In this document: one piece after another, positions 44,855 to 53,403 of the stretch | Position numbering within the stretch: the first letter of the stretch is position 1 | How the letters are laid out: the number at the start of each line of letters is the position of its first letter | Source: Bacillota bacterium | GTDB taxonomy: Bacteria > Bacillota > Clostridia > Acetivibrionales > DTU013 | Assembly: GCA_023426125.1 (NCBI GenBank) | Contig: JAFABI010000016.1 | Span: forward strand, 62,001 to 126,000 | Length of the DNA: 64,000 bases | Direction: 5' to 3' | Notes under the pieces: model-generated | The model's input: only the letters and a program-made list of their open reading frames with translations | The model's database searches: none | Told to the model about the DNA's origin: nothing | Position numbers and translations under genes: made by a program

Positions 44855-44883
44855 ACCCCGGTATGCTTGAGCATTACCGGGGT
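44855..44883. terminator. Hairpin between convergent genes
   Basis: ACCCCGGTA and TACCGGGGT form a nine-pair stem between the convergent SLT and slipin genes. It probably serves both directions, although U runs are weak. Confidence 0.7.
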
Positions 44884-44926
44884 CTGCCTTCCCTGAACAG
44901 CCCTTTTTCTATATTCGAATGCTTGA

Positions 44927-45859
44927 TTAGACTGCATCCGTTCCCTTCGAGGTCATAAGCTCCGCTACCGAAGTTGCCAGCCCTGCGATTCCCTGAATTT
45001 CAGAGGGAATGATGATCTTTGTAGCCTTTCCGTCCCCCAGCTTACCCAGCGCATCCAGACTCTTGATGGCGATTACGGCCTTAGTGGGGTTTGCGGCGTT
45101 GAGCATCTTCAAGCCTTCGGCTGTCGCCTGCTGAACCTTGAAGATCGCTTCGGCCTCGCCCTCCGCTTCCTTAATCTGCACTTCCTTCTGGGCTTCCGCC
45201 TGCAATATCGCAGCCTGTTTGGCTGCTTCCGCGGCGAGGATAACGGCTTCCTTCTGCCCTTCGGCCACCAGGATTGCCGATTTCTTTTCGCCTTCGGCAC
45301 GGAGAATGGATTCTCTTCTTTCCCTTTCCGCCTTCATCTGCTTTTCCATCGCGTCCTGAATCTCTCTCGGAGGAAGGATATTCTTCAATTCCACACGGTT
45401 GATTTTAATACCCCATGGGTCGGTAGCTTCATCAAGGATAGCTCTCATTTTGGTATTTACCAGATCCCTGGAGGTAAGCGTTTCATCCAGCTCCAGATCT
45501 CCCACGATATTTCTCAGGGTAGTCGCCGTAAGATTTTCTATGGCTGACATGGGACTGTTGACGCCATAGGTATAAAGCTTGGGGTCTGTAATCTGGAAAT
45601 ACACGACAGTATCGATCTGCATGGTTACATTATCCTTTGTAATAACGGGCTGGGGAGCAAAGTCCACCACCTGTTCCTTAAGGGACACAATTTTGGCTAT
45701 CCTGTCGATGAGAGGAATTTTTACATGCAGCCCTACATTCCAGGTAGTCATATACGCGCCGAGCCTTTCCAGCACATACGCGCTTGCCTGCGGCACGATC
45801 CGGACGTTTACCGCAACCAATATCAGCAACACAAGAACCAGTACAGGAATAATCCACAT
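44927..45859 (-). CDS. SPFH/band 7 membrane protein (paraslipin/QmcA-like)
   Basis: This 310-residue stomatin-like protein has one N-terminal membrane helix (IIPVLVLVLLILVAVNVRIV), the SPFH domain starting VPQASAYVLERLGAY, and a coiled-coil tail rich in EAEAQKEAILAAE-type repeats. Such proteins oligomerise into scaffolds in ordered membrane regions and stabilise membrane proteases and transporters. It is 26 bp behind the nfeD gene on the same strand, the classic slipin-NfeD pair. GGGGGT precedes the ATG. Confidence 0.93.
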   Translation of the reverse strand: MWIIPVLVLVLLILVAVNVRIVPQASAYVLERLGAYMTTWNVGLHVKIPLIDRIAKIVSLKEQVVDFAPQPVITKDNVTMQIDTVVYFQITDPKLYTYGVNSPMSAIENLTATTLRNIVGDLELDETLTSRDLVNTKMRAILDEATDPWGIKINRVELKNILPPREIQDAMEKQMKAERERRESILRAEGEKKSAILVAEGQKEAVILAAEAAKQAAILQAEAQKEVQIKEAEGEAEAIFKVQQATAEGLKMLNAANPTKAVIAIKSLDALGKLGDGKATKIIIPSEIQGIAGLATSVAELMTSKGTDAV

Positions 45860-45885
45860 TTTTTAATACCCCCATTTTTATTATT

Positions 45886-46323
45886 TTATTTTTTTACAAT
45901 TAGTTTAACGCCTGAGATCTCTTTCACTTCAACCATTTCATCCACATCGATGCTTTCATTGTCGGACGGCCGTGCGGACCATATCTGTCCAAGCACCTTT
46001 ACCTGGCCCTTGCCCATTACAGGATCAATCTTTTCGATTACTATGCCTTTTTCGCCGATCAACCGGTCCGAATTGGTCCTCTGGGTTTTCTTAACCAGAT
46101 ATTTTTTAACGATGGGTCGGGTAAAATACAAAAGTACGCCGGAGGTAACCAGAAAGGCAATAAACTGATAAATCAAGGGAAGTCCGGTCAACGAAACAAT
46201 CAATCCGGCCAGCGCCCCAATGGCAAACCATATTGTTACGATACCCAGCGTCGCGGCCTCGACACATGCCAGGATAATAGCCAGTATCAGCCATATCATG
46301 GGTTCAGTTAGTATGCTTGGCAA
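45886..46323 (-). CDS. nfeD: NfeD family membrane protein
   Basis: This short NfeD of about 145 residues has three closely spaced membrane helices (PMIWLILAIILACVEAATLG, IWFAIGALAGLIVSL, LIYQFIAFLVTSGVLLYF) and a C-terminal OB-fold (GEKGIVIEKIDP, GQVKVLGQIWSARP). It lacks the protease domain of long NfeD proteins. The TTG at 46323 has suitable spacing from GGGGG; a GTG at 46332 is too close. It partners the slipin encoded just downstream. Confidence 0.9.
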   Translation of the reverse strand: MPSILTEPMIWLILAIILACVEAATLGIVTIWFAIGALAGLIVSLTGLPLIYQFIAFLVTSGVLLYFTRPIVKKYLVKKTQRTNSDRLIGEKGIVIEKIDPVMGKGQVKVLGQIWSARPSDNESIDVDEMVEVKEISGVKLIVKK

Positions 46324-46528
46324 AACAAGCACCCCCTTTGCAAATATTATACACTGCTGCTGAGTAAATCAGAATATCTATTTTCAAAATAGTATACGCA
46401 GGATAAGGAAAAAAAGTTTGTTAATCGCAGGAGAACAGAATTACCATATTTGTTGCCAATATTTGCGCACTGCTTTCTCAACAAATCTATGGCATAGAAT
46501 GACACTAAGTGTTATAATACAAATAAGC

Positions 46529-46580
46529 AACGAAGGTGATGGAGTTCACCTGAAACCGCAGAAATGCTGATGACTCCTAC
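46529..46580 (+). ncRNA. Fluoride riboswitch (crcB motif)
   Basis: The compact leader GGTGATGGAGTTCACC, TGAAACCGC, GCTGATGACTCCTAC matches the crcB-motif aptamer element for element. TATAAT at 46513-46518 is the likely -10 box. Fluoride binding should prevent formation of the overlapping terminator. Two fluoride channel genes follow. Confidence 0.93.
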
Positions 46581-46616
46581 AAATAACGATGACTTGTTAT
46601 TTGTAGGAGTTTTTTG
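46573..46616 (+). terminator. Terminator of the fluoride riboswitch
   Basis: ACTCCTACAAATAAC pairs perfectly with GTTATTTGTAGGAGT and is followed by six T. Its first arm includes the conserved CTCCTAC end of the aptamer. Confidence 0.93.
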
Positions 46617-46669
46617 TTATTTTGTAATAAAGAAGCGGAATCCTAACATATGGGAGAAAGATTAAAATT

Positions 46670-47113
46670 ATGCGAAAACATTTGTTTATTGCGATAGGCG
46701 GCATTTTGGGAGCTGTCTTAAGGTATCTGACCGAAAGCATCCATATATACCGGTACCATGGGAACTTACCCCTGAATACGTTGATGATCAATGTTGCCGG
46801 AAGCTTTTTACTGGCTTTGGTTTTAACCATGGCCTTTGAGATATTGCCATTTGACGCCGATGTCCGCCTGGGAATTGCAACGGGTTTTTTAGGCGCTTTC
46901 ACCACATTTTCCACCCTGTGCAAGGAAACTGTCGGGCTCTTGAGAGAAGGCTTTTACTTTTCAGCGCTCTCCTATATAACGGTTTCAACGGTATTAGGAC
47001 TTGCAGCGGTGTATTTCGGCATGGTTCTGGCCAGGGAGGCTGTTTCAAAGCTTGTCAAAAAGATAAAAGAAAAAGATGGCAAAATTCATGTGGAAGAAAA
47101 TGGAGGGGGGTGA
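46670..47113 (+). CDS. crcB: Fluoride channel subunit CrcB/Fluc (first of a pair)
   Basis: The 147-residue membrane protein has four helices with the family signatures GGILGAVLRYL near the N terminus and LGAFTTFSTLCKE in helix 3, whose Phe and Ser residues line the fluoride path. It has a charged C-terminal extension of about 25 residues. With the next gene it should form a dual-gene, heterodimeric Fluc channel that lets fluoride leave the cytoplasm. Expression is under the fluoride riboswitch 90 bp upstream. Confidence 0.95.
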   Translation: MRKHLFIAIGGILGAVLRYLTESIHIYRYHGNLPLNTLMINVAGSFLLALVLTMAFEILPFDADVRLGIATGFLGAFTTFSTLCKETVGLLREGFYFSALSYITVSTVLGLAAVYFGMVLAREAVSKLVKKIKEKDGKIHVEENGGG

Positions 47114-47119
47114 ATAGCA

Positions 47120-47476
47120 ATGAACCTGGTTTTGGTTGGAATAGGAGGAGCGCTGGGAAGCCTGGTAAGATATAAATTGGGTAAAGTCATTACTGAGAGA
47201 TCCCATACAACGTTTCCAACAGGAACGCTGATTATAAACATTACAGGTGCAATACTTCTGGGAATCGTAACAAGCTTTGGGGCAAAGGGGAATGCGTATC
47301 TGCTTTTGGGAGATGGCTTTTTGGGTGCATATACTACTTTTTCAACCTTCATGTATGAAGGGTTCAACCTGTTCCGGGAAAATGAGAAGTTGAATGCGTT
47401 CGCCTATATCCTGGGCTCTTTACTTTTAGGCATCATAGGTTATATTGCGGGATTTGCTTTGGGGAATATTTTTTAG
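47120..47476 (+). CDS. crcB: Fluoride channel subunit CrcB/Fluc (second of a pair)
   Basis: The 118-residue partner has GGALGSLVRYK and LGAYTTFSTFMYE at the positions matching the first subunit, and four predicted helices. It starts six bases after the upstream stop, with GGAGGGGGG as ribosome binding site. Paired crcB genes usually encode subunits inserted in opposite orientations, and both are needed for the pore. Confidence 0.95.
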   Translation: MNLVLVGIGGALGSLVRYKLGKVITERSHTTFPTGTLIINITGAILLGIVTSFGAKGNAYLLLGDGFLGAYTTFSTFMYEGFNLFRENEKLNAFAYILGSLLLGIIGYIAGFALGNIF

Positions 47477-47481
47477 AAGTT

Positions 47482-47603
47482 ATTAGTACTACAGCGAAAA
47501 AAACATTGATTCATCGGCATTCATACGCCTTGAAGAAATATCGCGAATGCTTTAACGCGCTATTTCTTCAAGGATAAAATAAAATTTTTCACTGTAGTAT
47601 TAG
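47482..47603 (+). repeat. Family 3 element with covarying hairpin, copy B
   Basis: Ends are TTAGTACTACAGCGAAAA and, on the other strand, TAATACTACAGTGAAAA. The left arm is TTGATTCATCGGCATTCA with TACGCC, and the central stem TTGAAGAAAT facing ATTTCTTCAA is perfect. It directly follows the second crcB gene by a few bases and precedes the promoter of the ABC-F leader. Confidence 0.8.
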
Positions 47604-47610
47604 CAAGCAG

Positions 47611-47639
47611 TTGATTTGCTTCTTCAGGTATAGTAAAAT
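47611..47639 (+). promoter_or_regulatory. Promoter of the ABC-F leader transcript
   Basis: TTGATT (47611-47616) and TAAAAT (47634-47639) are 17 bases apart, giving a start near 47646 and an untranslated leader of about 270 bases. Confidence 0.6.
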
Positions 47640-47645
47640 AGATAC

Positions 47646-47914
47646 AAATTTACGAAAGGGCAAGGTATTTATTGATGAGAATTGGCTGATTCGGCATTGA
47701 TCAAATTGATTGGGATAAGAGCGTGTAAGCTCTTGTTTGTGCTGGATTGGCTGAGATGAACTCATTGGCATACCGGGCCTTATTACGGATATTCTGTGAA
47801 GCAGAACCTGCCTGAATAATCGGGCTGGATGATTCTCCAGGATTTTGATTGCAAATGCATTTGAGCGCATTTTATCTTTCCGGCACACTTCAAAAGTGAG
47901 AGGAGAGATTTTTT
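47646..47914 (+). promoter_or_regulatory. Long leader of the ABC-F gene, possible attenuator
   Basis: The leader contains a four-codon frame ATG AGA ATT GGC TGA (from 47674) with AAGG upstream. Stems follow: AAGAGC/GCTCTT, TTCTG/CAGAA and CTGGA/TCCAG. Leaders of this kind control several ABC-F and erm genes through ribosome stalling. A canonical terminator was not found, so the mechanism is a suggestion. Confidence 0.45.
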
Positions 47915-49558
47915 ATGCTGTTTTTAGAAGCTGCAAATATAAAAAAATACTATAGCGACAGGCTGATCCTGGCCTTCGACAGGCTAAAGGTCTATTCGGG
48001 GGACAGGATCGGTATCGTAGGCCAAAACGGGTCGGGCAAAACGACACTGCTGAATATATTTTCGGGAGAGATCGAACCGGATGAAGGTTTTGTCCGGCGC
48101 TACTCCGGAATTTCCTTCATTCGGCAGTTCGCGGAGGAAAATACTGAGAAAGCCGACGGTCAGCTGCTCAAGGAATTTAACCTGGCAAATAAGGTGCATC
48201 AGGAGGTATTCAGCGGAGGAGAAAGCACAAGAATCAAGCTGGCTAATTCCCTGGGCAACAAAGGCGCCCTGCTGCTGGCGGATGAGCCGACGGCCAATCT
48301 GGACTGCAAGGGTGTGGAGCTTTTGAAGCAGAAGCTTTCGACGTTTGACACCTTTCTCCTTATAAGCCATGACAGGAGCCTGTTGGATGAGCTGTGCAAC
48401 AGGATTCTGGAAATAAAGGACGGCAGCGTCAAGCTTTACGATGGCAATTATACCTTTTATAAAGAGCAGAGCTCCAGGGAATTTGAACGGAAAGAACAGG
48501 ATTATGAGAATTATGTCTCCCAACGGGCAAGCCTGGAGAATGCAATAAGAGACAGGCAGAGCCGATCCAAATCCATGAGGAAGGCGCCCAAAAGAATGGG
48601 GAATTCCGAAGCGCGCCTTCACCGGCGTGCGGCAAATGAAAAGCAGGAGAAGCTCCACGACGCTGCCAATAGCCTGAAAACAAGGCTGGAGAAGCTGGAA
48701 GTCAAAGAGAAGCCCAGAGAGCTTCCAAAAATAAAACTGGATTTTTCCATGACCAACCCGCCGGAAAATAAAATCGTTATTTCCGCTGAGAAGCTTTCCT
48801 TCAGTTATGGCACCAACAGGATATTTGACCATACCGGATTTAAAGTTTACAACGGTTCAAAAACCGCTTTGTGGGGAGAAAACGGGACAGGGAAGACGAC
48901 GCTCCTGAATCTGATCAGCGGAAGGCAATGCGGGGATATCAATATCGTGCCGAAAGCAAGGATAGGGTATTTCCGCCAGGGCTTTGAAAACCTGGACTAC
49001 AACAGGCCGGTATTGGAAAATGTGATGAAGGACAGTGTCCAATCCCAGACGGTAGCAAGGACGATCCTTGCACGGCTGCTTATCTCCGGGGATGACGTCA
49101 ACAAAAATGTGGGGGTCTTAAGCGGCGGGGAGAGGATAAAGGTTTCCTTTGCAAAGCTGTTTGTTTCCAATGCCAACATCCTGCTGCTGGATGAACCCAC
49201 CAACTATCTTGACATGCTGTCGCTGGAAGCCCTGGAAAATGTACTCTGCGAATATGAGGGGACGGTTTTGTTTGTCTCTCATGACAGAGCATTTGTAAAT
49301 TCGGTTGCAGACAGGCTGCTGGTATGTCAAAATAAGACTATAACCGGATTTGAGGGTACGCTGCGGGAATATGAACTGAACAGGGAAAAGAAGCAGATGC
49401 CTGTAACGGATGAAATGGAACGGATTGCACTGCAAATGAAACTGACAGAGGTGGTCGCAAAGCTTTCAAAGGCGGACAAGGACCGTGATATTCTTGAGGA
49501 GGAGTATCAAAGGCTGCTTTCGCAGTTGAAAGAGCAGCCTGGGGATACCCGCCGCTAG
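47915..49558 (+). CDS. ABC-F ribosome protection protein (VmlR/CplR-like)
   Basis: The 547-residue protein has two ABC ATPase domains and no membrane segments. Walker A motifs are GQNGSGKTT (residues 36-44) and GENGTGKTT (about 322), signatures FSGGE and LSGGE, and Walker B ends LLADEPT and LLLDEPT. Between them an Arg/Lys-rich interdomain linker (RQSRSKSMRKAPKRMG) reaches toward the ribosomal tunnel. It most resembles CplR/VmlR-type factors that dislodge lincosamides, pleuromutilins and streptogramin A. The exact drug profile depends on the linker tip and is not predictable here. Confidence 0.88.
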   Translation: MLFLEAANIKKYYSDRLILAFDRLKVYSGDRIGIVGQNGSGKTTLLNIFSGEIEPDEGFVRRYSGISFIRQFAEENTEKADGQLLKEFNLANKVHQEVFSGGESTRIKLANSLGNKGALLLADEPTANLDCKGVELLKQKLSTFDTFLLISHDRSLLDELCNRILEIKDGSVKLYDGNYTFYKEQSSREFERKEQDYENYVSQRASLENAIRDRQSRSKSMRKAPKRMGNSEARLHRRAANEKQEKLHDAANSLKTRLEKLEVKEKPRELPKIKLDFSMTNPPENKIVISAEKLSFSYGTNRIFDHTGFKVYNGSKTALWGENGTGKTTLLNLISGRQCGDINIVPKARIGYFRQGFENLDYNRPVLENVMKDSVQSQTVARTILARLLISGDDVNKNVGVLSGGERIKVSFAKLFVSNANILLLDEPTNYLDMLSLEALENVLCEYEGTVLFVSHDRAFVNSVADRLLVCQNKTITGFEGTLREYELNREKKQMPVTDEMERIALQMKLTEVVAKLSKADKDRDILEEEYQRLLSQLKEQPGDTRR

Positions 49559-49710
49559 TGTACTAGAGGCGCGCATTGCGCGTCCGCAGAAGGCAATCTG
49601 TGATGGCATAATTTCATGCACCAGGGGACGGTTCGTACCTGTCGCTCCGCTCGCAATCCATGGTTGTGCTTACAGTCACGGGCGGACGGCCAATGGCCGC
49701 CCCTGCATTG
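49557..49710. repeat. Family 2 inverted-end repeat, complete copy
   Basis: The left end TAGAGGCGCGCATTGCGCG with TCCGC and the right end GCGGACGGCCAATGGCCGCC with CCTGCATTG are imperfect complements. The interior has GGGGACGGTTCG. It begins at the ABC-F stop codon. No other feature was seen between it and thpR. Confidence 0.78.
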
Positions 49711-49807
49711 AAGGACTTACGGTCAAACGGCCCCATACATCAAGCGTTTTTCATGCTAACAGAGGATTTCGTCCCATGGTTTTTGCATTCATAGGGAAGG
49801 AGACATT

Positions 49808-50302
49808 TTGCAAATGAGGGCTTTTATAGGTATTGACCTGGAAAATAAAATGAAAACGGAAATATTGAGCCTGCAGAGAATACTAAGAAGTCATACCGGC
49901 CAGGGCAGGTGGAAGCACAGCGACAATTTTCATCTGACGCTGAAGTTCCTGGATGAGATAAGCCTGGAGCAAAAGCAGCAAATCGACGGGACAATGAAGA
50001 AACTGTGCGCTGCTGTCAGACCATTTACTCTTTCGCTCTCCGGACTCGGCATTTTCCCGGGAAGAGACGCCGTAAGGGTCCTATGGCTGGGACTGACCGG
50101 TGATGTGGAGGAACTGCAGGCTTTATACAAAGGCATCAATAAACAATTGATGCCGCTGGGCTTCCCAACGGAAAAAAGGGGCTACAGTCCTCATATAACC
50201 CTGGGACAGGATATTGTATTCAAAGCAGGGTTTGACGAAGTAAAGCATAGGATGGGCGAGGTGCGGTTTGAATTTCAAGGTAAAGCAGCTTTACTTGTTT
50301 AA
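49808..50302 (+). CDS. thpR: RNA 2',3'-cyclic phosphodiesterase
   Basis: The 164-residue protein is a 2H phosphoesterase with both catalytic HxTx motifs, HLTLKFL near residue 42 and HITLGQD near 135. The opening RAFIGIDLENKMK is typical of the ThpR/LigT family. It opens 2',3'-cyclic phosphates on RNA ends. A TTG at 49808 lies five bases after GGAG; an ATG at 49814 is an alternative. Neighbours are a metallophosphoesterase and a GNAT gene, an ordinary housekeeping mix. Confidence 0.9.
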   Translation: MQMRAFIGIDLENKMKTEILSLQRILRSHTGQGRWKHSDNFHLTLKFLDEISLEQKQQIDGTMKKLCAAVRPFTLSLSGLGIFPGRDAVRVLWLGLTGDVEELQALYKGINKQLMPLGFPTEKRGYSPHITLGQDIVFKAGFDEVKHRMGEVRFEFQGKAALLV

Positions 50303-50304
50303 AA

Positions 50305-50412
50305 GTGAGCAGGTACAAAACAAGCGGATTTATTCAAAGATATCCGAATATGTCCTGGAATGACAGAATGAAGGAGGTTATCAAAGACGAAGTTGAATTC
50401 ATGGAGCAATAA
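50305..50412 (+). CDS. Possible 35-residue small protein
   Basis: A GTG-started frame right behind thpR reads SRYKTSGFIQRYPNMSWNDR and ends EVEFMEQ with TAA. The composition is protein-like and charged, but no ribosome binding site is visible and I do not recognise a family. It may be a small gene or the remains of a larger one. Confidence 0.25.
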   Translation: MSRYKTSGFIQRYPNMSWNDRMKEVIKDEVEFMEQ

Positions 50413-50439
50413 GGATAAAATGATTGCAGGTGAAGAAGA

Positions 50440-51288
50440 TTGAAAAAGAAAATAATCATAGCGGGCATCATTATAGCCTTCCTGGCGGTTTTTCTTTATT
50501 TGCAGAACAACTGGATCGGTACGACCAGGCTGGAGCTTGCTATTGAAAGACTGCCGGAAAACTTTGAGGAGTTTAAGATCATCCAGTTGTCCGACTTGCA
50601 TGGCAAAGCATTTGGCGCGGGACAGCAAAGGCTTGTGCGGATACTTAAGAAAGCGGAGCCTGATATGATCGTCATAACAGGCGATTTGATAGACGGCAAG
50701 CGCCTTGGCGAGCAAGCCGCTTTGGAACTGGTAAGTGAAGCTGTAAAAATCGCTCCTGTATATTTTGTGACGGGAAACCATGAGTGGTGGTCGGGGATAT
50801 TCGGCACCCTTGAGGCAAGGCTCAAGGAAGCAGGAGCCGCCGTCTTAAGGAACGAGTGGAAAGAGATTGACGTACGGGGACAGAAAATATGCATTGCAGG
50901 AGTGGATGACCCGGCCTCAGCCGGAAGCGGTCCTGGAGAAGCCGGTTTTACGGAAAGCACCTTGCAGGAGGTTACCGCTTCAATGCCCGAAGATCGCTTT
51001 AAAATACTGCTTTCCCACAGGCCGGAAAAGTTACCGCAGTACAGCGCCGGCGGTTTTGATCTTGTTTTTAGCGGCCATGCCCATGGCGGCCAGTTCAGGC
51101 TTCCCTTTACCGGAGGATTGTTTGCTCCGGACCAGGGTTTCTTCCCGGAATACACGTCGGGAGTGCATCGGGAGCAATCCACCGTGATGGTAATAAGCAG
51201 GGGATTAGGCAACAGCATTATCCCGCAGAGGCTGTTCAACAGGCCGGAAGTCGTTCAGGTTACGTTGAAAAGAATGAAGAAGATATAA
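50440..51288 (+). CDS. Membrane-anchored metallophosphoesterase (YkuE-like)
   Basis: The 282-residue protein starts at TTG with AGGTGA upstream. An N-terminal hydrophobic helix (IIIAGIIIAFLAVFLYL) anchors it, followed by a calcineurin-like phosphoesterase domain. The domain has IIQLSDLHG, VITGDLIDG, TGNHEWW and FSGHAHGGQ, which provide the two-metal site. YkuE-like enzymes act outside the membrane, possibly on lipid-linked substrates. It shares its orientation with thpR and the GNAT gene. Confidence 0.9.
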   Translation: MKKKIIIAGIIIAFLAVFLYLQNNWIGTTRLELAIERLPENFEEFKIIQLSDLHGKAFGAGQQRLVRILKKAEPDMIVITGDLIDGKRLGEQAALELVSEAVKIAPVYFVTGNHEWWSGIFGTLEARLKEAGAAVLRNEWKEIDVRGQKICIAGVDDPASAGSGPGEAGFTESTLQEVTASMPEDRFKILLSHRPEKLPQYSAGGFDLVFSGHAHGGQFRLPFTGGLFAPDQGFFPEYTSGVHREQSTVMVISRGLGNSIIPQRLFNRPEVVQVTLKRMKKI

Positions 51289-51348
51289 AAATTCATGGGA
51301 AGTCTAGTGAACCCAATGGGATAATTCATGAGAAAGAGGGGATGCAAA

Positions 51349-51840
51349 GTGAAAATACTGGATGTCCCAGCAGAAGGACATCTTGAAAATATTGAAGCTA
51401 TAAGGATACTCTTTAAGGAATATGCCGCTGCTCTTGGTTTTGATCTGTGCTTTCAGGATTTTGACGAGGAGCTGAAAAACTTGCCGGGGAAATATGGCCG
51501 TCCTGACGGATGCTTGTTAATGGCTGCCGCGGAGGATAAAATTGCAGGCTGTGTGGCTCTAAGAAAGCTATCCGATGCCGTATGCGAAATGAAAAGATTA
51601 TATGTGCGGCCTGAATTCCGGGGGCAAGGTATCGGCAGCAGGCTGGCAAAGGCTGTCATAGAGGAAGGCAGGCGGCTTGGATACCGGAGTATGAGGCTGG
51701 ACACCCTGAAAACCATGAAGGAAGCTGTGATCTTATATAAAGCGCTGGGTTTTACAGAGATAGAGCCCTATTGCTATAACCCCATTCAAGGGGCTTTATA
51801 CATGGAGTTACCCCTTTACGGCATGAACGATTTGCTATAA
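51349..51840 (+). CDS. GNAT family N-acetyltransferase
   Basis: This GNAT protein of about 163 residues has the acetyl-CoA binding segment RLYVRPEFRGQGIGSRLAKAV and the ending LYKALGFTEIEPY typical of the family. The GTG at 51349 is preferred for spacing from GGGG; an ATG at 51328 is also open. The N-terminal part (ILFKEYAAALGFDLCFQDF) is the pattern seen in many Gram-positive GNATs of unknown substrate. Confidence 0.85.
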   Translation: MKILDVPAEGHLENIEAIRILFKEYAAALGFDLCFQDFDEELKNLPGKYGRPDGCLLMAAAEDKIAGCVALRKLSDAVCEMKRLYVRPEFRGQGIGSRLAKAVIEEGRRLGYRSMRLDTLKTMKEAVILYKALGFTEIEPYCYNPIQGALYMELPLYGMNDLL

Positions 51841-51893
51841 ACCCGCTCCAGCTTGCGATTTGATCCAGACCGGCGTTTAAGAAGAAAATCATT

Positions 51894-52075
51894 AAGGAGA
51901 AGGAATATGAAAGCAGCTCTATATAAGGAAAAGCCTTGAAAGACTTTTTTCCAGGTGAAGATTACTCCGATATGCCCATAATCATCAGTGAAAAACATTT
52001 TCACCGGTTAACGCGCCTCCTCAAGGGTGAAAAAGCCGTCATCGGCGGGAACACTGATGAAGTAGAAAAGCGGTA
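51894..52075 (+). pseudogene. Relics of dehydrogenase genes
   Basis: A frame with a good AAGGAGAAGGA site begins ATG AAA GCA GCT CTA TAT (MKAALYKEK), the usual opening of zinc alcohol dehydrogenases, but stops after ten codons. Directly behind it, DFFPGEDYSDMPIIISEKHF and RLLKGEKAVIGGNTDEVEK resemble an internal piece of an aldehyde dehydrogenase. Both are clearly broken; the second is cut by a repeat remnant at 52069. The original genes cannot be reconstructed. Confidence 0.5.
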
Positions 52076-52107
52076 AGGAAATTTGTTTACAAACGGCAAA
52101 TTTCCTT
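52069..52107. repeat. Remnant of a family 1 element
   Basis: CGGTAAGGAAATTTGTTTAC and GGCAAATTTCCTT match the hairpin part of the elements at 11181 and 43391. The element ends are missing. Confidence 0.55.
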
Positions 52108-52136
52108 AAACAGTCTTCCTTTTGATTGCTTCTTAA

Positions 52137-53258
52137 TCACTTCATGCCAAACATCTTTTCCTTTAAATCCAGATAATACAAATAATTCTCCACACTGACG
52201 TCCGGCGGGCAGCGGTGATCGCAGAAAGGAATGTAGCCGCCTCTTTCCACCAGCGGCGCCAGCGTTTCCAGGTAGGCTTTAATCGCTTCCTTGCCTGCCT
52301 TCAACTGTATTTTATCGACGCCGCCCATAATTCTGAGCTCCTTGCCATATTCATTGAGAAGCTCTGCCGGATGGGCGCAGCCATTAACTTCAAAGGGGAA
52401 CAGGCAATTGATGCCGCCTTCCAGGAAGTAGGGGAGTATCGGCCGCACGTCGCCGTCGCAATCGGTATACCAGAGGTCGATCCCATGAGCGTGGAGCTTC
52501 TTGCTGATCCGCTTGTACCTGGGCATTACGACTTCCTTAAAGAAGTCTACCGATACGATCGGTCCGTTTTTGAAACAGATATCCTCCCAGCCCGAGGCAT
52601 AATCAAAATTGAAATGCGGGAGTACCTGGTCCAGGAAATCCTCTACCAGGAGGCAGCTGGTCTCCACCATGTCCTCCACCATGTCGGGGTAGTCAAAGCA
52701 GGCATAGGCAAGGCCTTCGAAGGTGAGCATGTCGCGGATTTTTCCGATCATTGAGCCGCAGGAGACCCCCAGCGGATAATCCCGGTTTTCCGGATAAAGC
52801 TTTTTCAGGGCTTCCACATTGATTTTCCTTGCCGGGTCGGCTCTGTTCATCCGCTCTTCCTTACACCTTTTCCAGTCTTCCGGCGTTACAATGGTGGCCT
52901 TTATGTAATGTGGAATGGTATCGTGACCATCCTTTGGAACTTCTGCCAGCAGTCCGTCGCCATTCATCATTATTTTTGTGGTCGCGGTCTCATCGACAAT
53001 CTTATGCTCAAATGCAGGGCTCAGCCAGACGTTGCCTCCAATCTGCCTGATTTCGTCAAAGTTGAAGAATCGATTGGCGTCGCCTTCATTTGTGATTTTG
53101 TTTTCTGTGAAGATGCTCCACTCGTTGTAATTCTCCTCCCAATATCCGAACTCCATGTTGAAGCTCCGGTCAATGGACTTGTAATGCATCTGGTTGTTGA
53201 ATCTTTCCCTGGCGGACATGGTGCCTTTCCATTTTGGCCTGCATGGCTTAATTGACAT
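52137..53258 (-). CDS. Uroporphyrinogen decarboxylase-like protein
   Basis: This 373-residue TIM-barrel protein of the URO-D superfamily has MSARERFNNQMHYKSIDR near the start, GLAYACFDYPDMVEDMVE in the middle and a C-terminal PFCDHRCPPDVSVENYLYYL. The position of the HxC zinc motif of MtaA-like enzymes instead reads YTDCDGD, so it belongs to a different, poorly described subgroup. AAAGGAG lies eight bases before the ATG. It is divergent from an AraC regulator. Members of this group often accompany glycan-use or demethylation genes, but the reaction is unknown. Confidence 0.82.
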   Translation of the reverse strand: MSIKPCRPKWKGTMSARERFNNQMHYKSIDRSFNMEFGYWEENYNEWSIFTENKITNEGDANRFFNFDEIRQIGGNVWLSPAFEHKIVDETATTKIMMNGDGLLAEVPKDGHDTIPHYIKATIVTPEDWKRCKEERMNRADPARKINVEALKKLYPENRDYPLGVSCGSMIGKIRDMLTFEGLAYACFDYPDMVEDMVETSCLLVEDFLDQVLPHFNFDYASGWEDICFKNGPIVSVDFFKEVVMPRYKRISKKLHAHGIDLWYTDCDGDVRPILPYFLEGGINCLFPFEVNGCAHPAELLNEYGKELRIMGGVDKIQLKAGKEAIKAYLETLAPLVERGGYIPFCDHRCPPDVSVENYLYYLDLKEKMFGMK

Positions 53259-53341
53259 AATCGATCTCCTTTGCGTTTAAATAAATAGAGAGGTAATTCT
53301 GCAGTCGTTCGCTGCGTATAGGCGCTGCTAATTTTATCGTT

Positions 53342-53403
53342 CCGCAAGGGCGCGCCATTAGCGTGTCCGCAGATGGGTGGATGCCTAATGGCCGTCCTTG
53401 CGG
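53342..53403. repeat. Short hairpin repeat related to family 2
   Basis: CCGCAAGGGCGCGCCATTAG faces CTAATGGCCGTCCTTGCGG, giving a 62-bp near-palindrome. GTGTCCGC inside recalls the family 2 ends. It lies in the 312-bp gap between the divergent UroD-like and AraC genes; their promoters must also be here. Confidence 0.65.

Noticed and set aside
46529..47476. Two neighbouring crcB genes considered as a recent tandem duplication
   Set aside because: The sequences are quite different, and paired crcB genes forming heterodimers are a known arrangement in Gram-positive bacteria.
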